Assembly: GCA_031264185.1 (NCBI GenBank)
Contig: JAISEL010000004.1
Span: forward strand, 1-64,000
Length of the DNA stretch: 64,000 bases
Direction: 5' to 3'
From: Deltaproteobacteria bacterium
GTDB lineage: Bacteria; Desulfobacterota; Desulfarculia; Adiutricales; Adiutricaceae
The number at the start of each line of letters is the position of its first letter. Positions within the stretch are counted from its first letter, which is position 1. This document shows positions 37,319 through 45,900 of the stretch, in pieces. Under the pieces are notes generated by a model. That model was not told the DNA's origin. It worked only from the letters and a program-made list of their open reading frames with translations, and made no database searches. A program made the position numbers and the translations under genes.

Positions 37319-37890
37319 ACGTTTTGTGGTGGCAACTCAAAGATGAGTATGCTCGGTGTAAATGGTCGGAGCAATGTCACATCAGCGCATCATCGCGTTG
37401 GTTTGGTAAATATGGCAGACTGCTGTTAGGCGGCATATGCTTAACGACTATTTCTTCTGTGGGAATAATGAGCATCGTAGAAAATATATCTCCAATTGCT
37501 GGACAGGTCATAATCTGCATAAGCCTTATCGTTTCAATATTATCGTGGGCAACAGACCAACAATATTCAGCGAGGTTGCACAATGACGCTGCTGATTGTT
37601 ACTACGCTTTAGAGCAACAGTATATCACGCTGATGTTGAGGATAAAAAGCAAAACGATTGACTTATCACACGCAGTTGAAGAACACAATCGCCTTGCGGC
37701 TGAACAGTATCGCATAGCGTGCAAATACCCAAAGACGGGCGATCGCGACTATGCGAATGCCAAGAAAATAATAATGGAAGGAAAGGTTACATTTGGCGAA
37801 CATCAGGTTATGACTGTTCCTGCCCAATCGAAGAAAACCGAGTTGGACGTGTGGTTTAGTCCCGAACTCTTGGGCGATATAGACGAATAA
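37315..37890 (+). CDS. SLATT-domain 2TM protein, likely CBASS effector
   Basis: 191 residues from the ATG that overlaps the CD-NTase stop (ATGA). Two transmembrane helices lie at about 36-57 (LLLGGICLTTISSVGIMSI) and 63-81 (AGQVIICISLIVSILSWA). A soluble helical part follows, with YSARLHNDAADCYYALEQQY and AAEQYRIACKYPKTGDRDY. This is the layout of SLATT proteins, 2TM effectors repeatedly linked to SMODS nucleotidyltransferases; they are thought to permeabilise the inner membrane when triggered by the cyclic nucleotide and so kill the infected cell. Effector function is inferred from family and coupling. The alternative upstream ATG at 37282 lies inside the CD-NTase and is unlikely. Confidence 0.85.
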   Translation: MNVLWWQLKDEYARCKWSEQCHISASSRWFGKYGRLLLGGICLTTISSVGIMSIVENISPIAGQVIICISLIVSILSWATDQQYSARLHNDAADCYYALEQQYITLMLRIKSKTIDLSHAVEEHNRLAAEQYRIACKYPKTGDRDYANAKKIIMEGKVTFGEHQVMTVPAQSKKTELDVWFSPELLGDIDE

Positions 37891-37905
37891 CCTACGTGTG
37901 AAGGT

Positions 37906-38067
37906 ATGGGAATGGAAGACAAATACAAAAAGTGTCCGCTTTGTGGACGCAAAGACGTGACATATTCATTGCACAATCTGGCGATAACCTATTTACCTAT
38001 TTTAATATGGATATCACGGCACGGTATCCAGCCCAATAACATTTTAGCGGATAATCTTTGTACCTAG
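37906..38067 (+). CDS. Possible small zinc-ribbon ORF, perhaps truncated
   Basis: 53 residues: a CPLCG motif near the N-terminus and DNLCT at the very end, with a hydrophobic middle (LAITYLPILIWISRHG). A CxxC and a late Cys suggest a zinc-binding module that has lost its last cysteine, so this may be the front end of a longer gene cut off. AAGG lies directly upstream. It starts 16 nt after the SLATT stop and could be a fourth member of the operon. I do not recognise it. Confidence 0.4.
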   Translation: MGMEDKYKKCPLCGRKDVTYSLHNLAITYLPILIWISRHGIQPNNILADNLCT

Positions 38068-38657
38068 CCCGGATTGGCTCTTTGTCAATCAGTACGTCCA
38101 GAATCATTTTCAGCTGAATTTTCCGGACCGCAAAACTTCTAATAATCAAAAAATGGACATAAAGCTGATAAACTAAATAAATTTTATCAAACTAGCGGCA
38201 AAAAATCAAACAACTCTTTGGGCATTCAGCAATTCTAATTTTGCCGATGAAGTTGGGATCTAGCTATTTTTTTCCACGGGAGAGAGATTAATTGTGGCTA
38301 ATTGAGGTTGATTAATGAAGATTTTGAGCTACTCTACAGTAGTCCATCGGCCAAAATTAGAATTGCTGTTGGGCATTTGGGCAAAATATTATTTGCCAGA
38401 CTGTAACCGTTCAGGCCCCGTTTTTAACCCCTAAGTGCGCTACGTCCAGCTCTAAGTCTCCAGATTCCGTCCAGTGTTCAACCATAAGGCTACCGAACCT
38501 TAATCCCAAAATTTAATGGAGCCGACCGGTCGCCCGGCTGGCTCCGCCTTCCAGAGAGACTATTAGCCCGGCGGATAATTATGATAAAAGAGTTTATCCT
38601 TTGTTTCTTCAGTCTTTAGCATACTCAAAGATTTATGTAGCTTCTATAATCTGTTTG
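38068..38657. other. Intergenic region with element-end-like inverted repeats
   Basis: No gene seen. Contains the inverted repeat 38227-38368, a GGAGCC...GGCTCC hairpin at about 38518-38544, and the left copy of the inverted repeat flanking the IS630 element (38563-38585). Confidence 0.5.
38227..38368. repeat. Inverted repeat, 23/24-bp arms
   Basis: CAGCAATTCTAATTTTGCCG plus ATG at 38227-38249 is mirrored, with one extra G, at 38345-38368. The 95-nt loop is noncoding. Size and AT-rich loop suggest a MITE-like element or the scar of one. Confidence 0.65.
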
Positions 38658-39897
38658 TATTACCACGGCACGAAACTCTGAGAATGATGCAAACCATTGC
38701 CGTTGCATCATTTTAGCTGGTACCCTTTGGCATAACCGACTTTGTCGTGGTCAAATATTTTCTTGATTTTCTTTGAATCAGTTTGCACTTGTTTAAGAAT
38801 TTTGTGGATATTTGAATTAAGCTCCTCCTGTTCATGAGGTTGCGGTAACTTACGCAGCTCACCCTTTAATATATTGTTTAGATATTCATCAGGGTTTAAC
38901 TCCGGTGAATATGGAGGCAGATAAAAAATTTCAATTCTTTCATGATGCTCTTTCAGCCATGCAGTAACCTTTGTAGAATGATGGGCCTTAAGGTTATCGA
39001 CTGCAAGAAAAACTTTCCTTGATGATCTGGCGATAAGTTGCCCATAAAACCGATAAACTTATCTATTTTAATTGATTCCAAAGATGTCGAGTAAAACATT
39101 TTGCCAACAGCCGAAACAGCGGATATGATGTTCAGAGCAAGACGCTTCCCTGTAACCATTATGGTCGGTGTATTACCCTTAGGAGCGTAAGAATGGGGGC
39201 TTGGATTTTCTGACTTTACGCCAGTTTCATCGGCAAAATATATGTCTGCCTTTTCTTCCAATGCTCTTTTGTGTATTTCCCTGAAGTCTTCAAGCCATTG
39301 TGCTACTTTATCGGGATCCTGTTCGTGAGATTTTTTCAATGGCTTTTGCTTTGAAAAGTTCCACAATTTCAGATATTTACCGACAGTGGTGACAGCTATG
39401 TCGATATCAAACTTTTTCTTAATGAGTTCAGAAATACCCTTGCGTTGCCACGTTGAATAGTTAAGTCCTATGTCAGTTGGCACTTGTTTTATGAGGATAT
39501 CAATAATGACAGCTTCTTGTTCAGGAGAGAGTTTTCTCCCGGACCCTTGCGGTCTGCCAGTTTTTTTGGGGATCAGCCCATCATTACCTTGCTGTTTAAA
39601 GCCATTCCACCAGCGGTAGACGGTTGCGAGGCTTACTAAAAGGTAAAGCGAGATTGCTTGGATTGATTCCTTAGCCAGTAAGTGTGTTAGGAATTGAGTT
39701 CTCGTTTTAAGCGGATACGTATGGGTTATGGTGTTGAGTGATTGACTGTTCATGCATCTATTATGCAATGATAATTATGCAATGTCAAGTTTTTTATTTG
39801 GTATAAGGGGAAAAAAATTAAATTTTTTAATAGTCCAATAATAATAAGCTGTTTGATGCTGCAATAATTATTCTCAGAGTTTCGTGCCGTGGTAATA
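38658..39897 (-). mobile_element. IS630-family insertion sequence
   Basis: Ends are perfect 28-bp inverted repeats starting TATTACCACGGCACGAAACT at 38658-38685 and, reversed, at 39870-39897. The outermost TA on each side fits the TA target duplication of IS630/Tc1-type elements. Just inside the left end, TGATGCAA...TTGCATCA forms a hairpin that can terminate the transposase transcript. One transposase gene, frameshifted. Confidence 0.88.
38708..39768 (-). pseudogene. IS630-family transposase, frameshifted
   Basis: The first 260 or so residues are open: an N-terminal HTH region (KESIQAISLYLLVSLATVYR), the winged helix part (GRPQGSGRKLSPEQEAVIID), and the DDE domain with IYFADETGVKSENP. Near 39010-39030 the frame changes by one base. 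The second frame then gives KVFLAVDNLKAHHSTKVTAW and IEIFYLPPYSPELNPDEYLN, the remaining catalytic residues, ending YAKGYQLK at 38708. Either the gene is dead or it uses frameshifting; some IS630 members do, but no clear slippery run is visible at the junction. Confidence 0.82.
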
Positions 39898-39975
39898 GTA
39901 TGGATAGACAATTATTATACCGTGATCGTATATAAATAATAAGGAATATCAGATCTATCATAATTATCCGCCGGG

Positions 39976-42141
39976 TTAATATTTCTTAGCCGGAAAATCC
40001 GGCTTGCCGTATTCGGTTTGATAAGTCTTACCGCACTTTTTGTTTGAGCAGGCAAAAAAATCGTAATCTTTACCTGTTTTAGCACTGTGACCTTTTCGGC
40101 GGAAAAGAGGACTTTTACACGATTGACACTTGAAATCGGAAAATCCGGCCTTAACGCTCATTGCCCCAGGCTGGCCGTCAGCATCTTCAAATCTGGCCCC
40201 GCATTTATCCCGGTCAGAACAGGCCCAGAAATTGAATCCGTTTGGGCCTTCTTTGATCAAATGCTTCAGCGGCTGGCCGCAGACAGAACACTTGAAGTCC
40301 GGCAGACTGAACTGAAGAGGAATAATTTTCTCGCCAGGCTGACCGTCAGCATCCTTGAATTTGGCTCCGCATTTTTCCCGGTCCGAACAGCCCCAGAAAT
40401 TATAGCCGCCGGTCCCTGTTTTAATCAGGCGCTTTAAAGGCTGGCCGCAATCGGGACAATTCCGGACATTGGCATCTTGAAAAACTTTCAGCTCATTTTT
40501 AAGGTTTTCGTGGAGAATCGTGATCACTGTCAGGTAATCATTTTTTCCTTCGGCTATTTCGTCCAGATGATCTTCCATCTTTTTAGTGTACTCGTAGTCC
40601 AGGAAGCCGAAATTCGTCTTCAGAGCCGCAATCAGCTCGCAGCCGACAGGCGTAGATACCATCATCCTTTTCTCATTGGGCCTTATGTACCCTCGGGTCA
40701 GGATATTGTCCAAAATGGAGGCGTAAGTGGAAGGCCGGCCAATGCCTCTTTTTTCCAATTCCCTGATTAAAGCCGCTTGAGTAAACCGGGAAGGCGGAAC
40801 GGTCTTTTTAGTCTTTACCTCCCCGCTGGCCGCCCAAACCTGGCTTCCGACCTGAAGAACAGGCACAGGACTGTTTAAGGCATCCTCTTCCTTCTCTTCG
40901 TCGTCCGCATTGGCCTGGTCGTCAGCGGTCAGAATTTTCCAGCCCGGAGCAAGCTGCCGACGTCCCTTCGCCTCCAAAAAGACATCTTTGCCGTCCAATT
41001 CAGAACGCAATACGGCCTTGACTGTGGCAAAGCGAGCTTCCTCTAACTGGCTGGCAATTGCCCTTAACCGAATCATCTTATAAAGAGCAATCTCACCGCT
41101 GGTCTCCCCGGCGCTTTCCGCCTCAACATGAGTCGGTCTGACGGCCTCATGAGCCTCCTGAGCCCCGGCCTTGGATTTCCAGGTTCTTGGTTTAGGCGGA
41201 ACCGGCCAGTCATTTTGGGAAGCCAAAGCCCTTATATCGGCGATGGCTTCAGCGGAAAGATTAGGGCTGTCTGTTCTCATATAGGTGATATGGCCATCCT
41301 CATAGAGCTTTTGAGCTAAAACCATGGTCCGTTTCGGATCAATTTTAAGAGCGTTGCTGGCCGCCTGCTGAAGGGTGGAGGTCGTGAACGGAGCCGGCGG
41401 GGCTTGCCTGGCTTCCCCTTCCTCATAGATCAGAACTGTAAAATTCTGGAGAGCGGCTATTTGTTCAGCAGCCGATTTGTCCAGAAAACAATCCTGGCCC
41501 TCCTGGAGCCAGTTTTTGTTGTTCCAGGCCGCCTTCCAGCCCGGCGAAACATTCGGGATAGCATCAAAAGTTATTTCAGCCCCAAAATGGGTCGTCTGCC
41601 TGAAACTCTTGATCGCTTCATCGCGCTCGACCACCAGCTTCAAAGCCGGCGACTGAACCCGACCGGCGGATAGAAACTGACCGACCGTTGAAACCAAGAC
41701 CGGAGATACCAGGTATCCGACTAAGCGGTCTAAAACCCTGCGGGCCTCCTGGGCCTGGACTAAATTCTTATCAATCTTTCTGGGCTTGCCTATGGCCTTT
41801 AAAACCGCCGTTTGGGTAATCTCGGTATAAGTTATCCGTTCCGGATCAGTCAGACCAAGAGCATCCTGAAGATGCCAGGCTATAGCCTCGCCTTCCCGGT
41901 CAGGATCGGTAGCCAGATAAACCTGGCTGGCCTGGGCCGCCAGCTTCCTTAAGCCGGAAATAATTTTATGACCCCGGTCCGTTTCTACGTATCGGGGCTT
42001 AAAATTAGGCGGGGAAACTCCGATCTCCTTGAGCGGCAAATCCCGGACATGCCCGACACTGGCCGCAACTTTCCAGCCATTACCTAAAAAGCCCTGAATT
42101 TTCTTTACTTTACCCGGAGATTCAACGATCAGGAGATTCAT
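39976..42141 (-). CDS. topA: Type IA DNA topoisomerase (topoisomerase I, plasmid type)
   Basis: 721 residues. It relaxes negatively supercoiled DNA by single-strand passage. The Toprim domain carries Glu7 (IVESPGK) and DPDREGE (79-85). The catalytic tyrosine is Tyr287 in HITYMRTDSP. PPSRFTQAALIRELEKRGIG and GRPSTYASIL are the conserved core. Three four-cysteine zinc ribbons end the protein (CPDCGQPL, CSVCGQPL, CQSCKSPL). It is shorter than E. coli TopA (865), as for topoisomerases carried on conjugative elements. It starts 3 nt after the transglycosylase stop in the same operon; position at the end of a transfer operon suggests it handles plasmid or transfer DNA rather than replacing the chromosomal enzyme (inference). 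Confidence 0.93.
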   Translation of the reverse strand: MNLLIVESPGKVKKIQGFLGNGWKVAASVGHVRDLPLKEIGVSPPNFKPRYVETDRGHKIISGLRKLAAQASQVYLATDPDREGEAIAWHLQDALGLTDPERITYTEITQTAVLKAIGKPRKIDKNLVQAQEARRVLDRLVGYLVSPVLVSTVGQFLSAGRVQSPALKLVVERDEAIKSFRQTTHFGAEITFDAIPNVSPGWKAAWNNKNWLQEGQDCFLDKSAAEQIAALQNFTVLIYEEGEARQAPPAPFTTSTLQQAASNALKIDPKRTMVLAQKLYEDGHITYMRTDSPNLSAEAIADIRALASQNDWPVPPKPRTWKSKAGAQEAHEAVRPTHVEAESAGETSGEIALYKMIRLRAIASQLEEARFATVKAVLRSELDGKDVFLEAKGRRQLAPGWKILTADDQANADDEEKEEDALNSPVPVLQVGSQVWAASGEVKTKKTVPPSRFTQAALIRELEKRGIGRPSTYASILDNILTRGYIRPNEKRMMVSTPVGCELIAALKTNFGFLDYEYTKKMEDHLDEIAEGKNDYLTVITILHENLKNELKVFQDANVRNCPDCGQPLKRLIKTGTGGYNFWGCSDREKCGAKFKDADGQPGEKIIPLQFSLPDFKCSVCGQPLKHLIKEGPNGFNFWACSDRDKCGARFEDADGQPGAMSVKAGFSDFKCQSCKSPLFRRKGHSAKTGKDYDFFACSNKKCGKTYQTEYGKPDFPAKKY

Positions 42142-42144
42142 AAT

Positions 42145-42891
42145 TCATTCGCTCCTCAAATGGTGTTTAACGGCTACTTTCATGGATGTCCCGCTGGAAG
42201 CCGCTTTCATGGACATATCGCTGACCAGGACCGCTGACGGCCCGATAACCAGAATAGGAGCCTTAAGGGCTTCTTCCGGATGGTTCCTGGGAACAGCCGG
42301 CTTGATTTTAAGCTCAGGAACCTTATTTCTTTTGGCCGGTTTATTGTCCGGAACCGGACCTTTTTCCAAAGCCGCCAAAACGGCCTGAACATATTTTTTC
42401 GCCTTTTTCGGCGAAGGGGAATGATAAGCTCCTACAGCTGAATTCATGTCCCCCAGGCGCCGGAATTCCTGATTCAGAATCCAGCCGCCGAAGTGAACAT
42501 TAGCCGCCGGATCAAGAGCCGCTTCGGGCGAAATGCCGTATTTATCCAGCCAGTAGGAGTTAACCTGCATGAGGCCGGAATCGAAGGATTTCCCGGCGAT
42601 CCGCGCCTCGGAAATTTTGGCCAAAGCCTCCTCTTTGGCATCATAAATGAAAGCCTGGCCCTCAACATTGACAGCCCAAGGGTTAAAGCCGCTTTCCACT
42701 TCGGAGACAGCCATAAGAAGCGATTTGGAGAGATTATAGGTTTCGGCAGGTTCGATAAATAAGTCCGCTGTCGGAATATTATCTTCGGACAATAATGCCT
42801 CTGAATCCGTAACTTCATAGGCCTGAATCAGTTCGACGGTCGAGCCGAAATTGAATAGAAAGATAAAGGCCGTGAGGAAAAATCGCGCCAT
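42145..42891 (-). CDS. VirB1-like lytic transglycosylase
   Basis: 248 residues with an N-terminal signal peptide (ending about residue 24). The SLT domain contains LLMAVSEVESGFNPWAVN with catalytic Glu66, SFDSGLMQVNSYW, and a region AALDPAANVHFGGWIL typical of family 1 transglycosylases. It cuts peptidoglycan glycan strands in the periplasm so that the type IV secretion channel can assemble. The C-terminal tail (about 180-248) is Lys/Pro-rich, then Ser/Met-rich, and probably disordered. It lies between the ArdC-primase and topA genes in one operon, 3 nt before topA. Confidence 0.9.
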   Translation of the reverse strand: MARFFLTAFIFLFNFGSTVELIQAYEVTDSEALLSEDNIPTADLFIEPAETYNLSKSLLMAVSEVESGFNPWAVNVEGQAFIYDAKEEALAKISEARIAGKSFDSGLMQVNSYWLDKYGISPEAALDPAANVHFGGWILNQEFRRLGDMNSAVGAYHSPSPKKAKKYVQAVLAALEKGPVPDNKPAKRNKVPELKIKPAVPRNHPEEALKAPILVIGPSAVLVSDMSMKAASSGTSMKVAVKHHLRSE

Positions 42892-42962
42892 AATAGCCCT
42901 TCATTAAAAATATAAAATAATCCCCGCAACCCTTAAAGCTGCGGTGGAATTGGATTAAAGAC

Positions 42963-45900
42963 TTACAGACCGCTGGTTTTCGCCTGACTTTTACTGGTGA
43001 CTGCCTCAAAAGAAGCAGTACGGGCCAAGTCTTTTTGAATCTGCTCTGACCCCTGTATCACGCCGCGTGAACAGACGAAATCATTAAAGTCAGTTAATCC
43101 ATCCTCCAGCTCTTTTTGATTAAAACTCGGCGTAAAAACTATTCCGCCTACTTCCTTGGCCGCTTCAGCCGCTTTTGCCAGCCCGACATTTTTTTCCGTT
43201 TTGAAATCATTGTCAGCGCAAATAATGATGGAAGCCTCTGGATAAGCTTCCTTCAGGCTTCGGCTGACCGGAGCCAAATTGCCGGAATCAAAAGCGCAGG
43301 CTACCGGCAAGCCGGTCGCCTTATGAAGGCTGACCGCTGTGGCGTAACCTTCAGCCACTAGAATTTTAGGCTTTTCGGTTTTTTTTGAGGCTGACTCAGG
43401 AGTTTCATAAGCCTCGTACTGTTCCTTCACAGAATCGGGAAATAATTCGACCAGGTGCAGAGCCCCGGTTTTGGGACAGCCTTTTTCAAAAAATTTGCCC
43501 CCGGAAGGCGTGATAGTTTGAGCCGTCTGAAGCTCTAAAGTCCGGTCTTTATTAAGCTTGTAGCCTGGGATAATAAGGTTTATCCGCTTATCCGTCTGCT
43601 CCAGCATAATGCCGGCAGTAGCCGAAATGCGCTTCTTCAGCAGATACTGATGCTTGAATCCATGCTCAAATTCAACGGAATCAGCGGCTCGAATATTGGG
43701 AAACTGAAGCTTATCCGTAAGTTCGCTGACAGCGACCTTTTGAGCAGTTGCCGCAGCCAGACTTTTCTCGGCCATTTTTTGTTCAGAAGTTTGGCGAAGA
43801 GCCTCTATCTCGGCGGAACTCATCTGCTGGCCGGTAAAGACCCACTTAATTTTTTCACCGGATTTGTAATTGCGAATCCAACCGTTTGGCCGGCCGTCAG
43901 AATAGGCCAGGTAAGAGCCGGATTTATCATGCGGCTTGGAATCAGCCGCCGACACCCTCTGAATAGTCCCATCCATGACCGGCTCACCGTCCAAAACCAA
44001 TCCGGCGGCGTAAATCATATTTTTAAGTTCCTCAGCCGGAGACAAGACTTGAGGAGCCGAATTTATCGGTTCTGACTTCTGATTTTCAGGAAACCACTGC
44101 TCAAATTTGGCCGCATCAAGCCCCTCCGGCACATGCCAGACTTTATTGTCCGAATCCCATTTCGCCCCAAGTTCCTTAGCCGCATCCTTCTCCTTAAAAG
44201 GAACTTTCAAAACAGTAGTCCCTGGCTGACTTTTTTGTTCAGCCGCCGGTTCAGTTTCAGGCTGAGAGGCGGTCCTGCCGGGGCTAAAATTTTTGAGGGC
44301 ATCCTGGTCTTGCTCGCGGTCATAGGCAACTCCTCTTCTTTGGAGTCCGCCCCAAGCATAATCCTTGCCCAGACTCGACCCTCTTAATTCCGTGCCGTCA
44401 ACGGCAAAGGAAAATCCGTTCATCCTGCCGGTGGAGGTTACGTTAGGCCGGACTTCAACCCCATTATCCTTTAAATGCTGACAGAGCTGGATTACGTTTG
44501 AGCCTTTATCTACAGCCTCATCAATCAGTTTTTGGAGTTTTTCCTTCGGCTGGGCCCCAGCAGGAGCAGTCCTGGCTGATTCCTTAACCGCCCACCGCTC
44601 AAATTTATCAGTCTCCAGGCCCTCCGGCACATACCAGACCTTGCTGTCCGGATCCCACTTGGCCCCTAGTTCCCTGGCTGCCTCCTTTTCCTCGAAAGGA
44701 ACCTTTAAAATAGTACCCGGAACAACTGCCGGCACAGTTTTCAAGGCCGGAGCCGGAGGCTTAACCGCCCACTGCTCAAATTTATCAGTCTCCAGGCCTT
44801 CCGGCACATACCAGACTTTGTTGTCCGAATCCCACTCGGCCCCAAGTTCCTTGACTTTATCTTTGTCCTCAAAAGGAACGTCAAGAGACGTGCCAAGAGG
44901 AGTTTGAGGAATGGGCTTGGGAACTTTTTGGAAGTTTTTTTCCGGCCACTGTCCGAATCCGTTCAAATCCAGACCCTTGGCCACGAACCAGGCCTTTTTT
45001 GCCGGATCCCATCTAGCCCCCGAAACCTTAGCCTTAGCCCGCTCCTCAAAAGGAACGTCCAAATAGGTCACTTTTTCAGCGGTTCTGGGTGATTTTTTAA
45101 GCTGGCCGGCCAAATCGCTTCCGGCGGATTCGGCAAAATTTTCGGCCAATTTATTCAGTATCCCGGAGAAAGGCGTCTGGTTAAGCTCCGATGAAATAAA
45201 AGGGTATTTAGGAACAGCCCGAAACTTGCCGTCCTTGTCCAGCCCGAAAATTAAAGTCTGCTTTTCAAAATACTCAGGCCGATCCGATGCCGAAGACGAA
45301 AGGCTGATCTCATTGAATTCGACAATATCTTTAACCCGGAACTTTTGATTAAGAGCCACATAGGCCGGAGGCAGGGCCGTCAAAGTTACGTCTCTGCCTA
45401 AATCCGGAGATAAGCGGACAGTCTGATCGGGAACGGCCCCGGAATCCAATATCTCCAGTTTTCGGTTCAGGGCCATCTCGCGGAGAGAGGCAAGCGCTTT
45501 AGAATCCTCTGAACTGAATTCGGGCAGTTGGCCGGCCTGATACCACGGCCAATATTTGGCCCCATGTCTCCGATACTCTCCAGGATCGATTTTATTGTGA
45601 TCCAGATAATTAAGGCGGACTTCGTCAAACAGGCGTTCAGTAAATTTTCTGACATCGGACGGCCTGTTATTGCTGTCACAAAAATTGTACTTTAACTGAG
45701 CTGCCGTTTTTAAACTGGCTTCACTGAAAAAAACATCCCCGGTTTTAGCCACATCAAAAGTCAAATCCACAGTCTCATCGCCGTAAGGCTTTAAGATCAT
45801 CCGAATGCGCTTATCCAGCCACAAAGACTCTTCCGGAGTCAGAACATCGGATGGAATTTCACAGACCGTCAAATTATCCCGGCTGAAAGACTCCGGGGAG

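Larger units (their letters stand above)
38563..39979. repeat. 23-bp inverted repeats flanking the IS630 copy
   Basis: TTAGCCCGGCGGATAATTAT plus GAT at 38563-38585 and its reverse complement at 39957-39979 (one mismatch). The right arm includes the topA stop codon. Without the IS they would be only about 130 nt apart, so the IS entered the loop of a pre-existing inverted repeat. Confidence 0.75.

Noticed and set aside
39010-39030. Programmed frameshift in the IS630 transposase
   Set aside because: No strong slippery heptamer is visible at the junction; a disabling indel is simpler.
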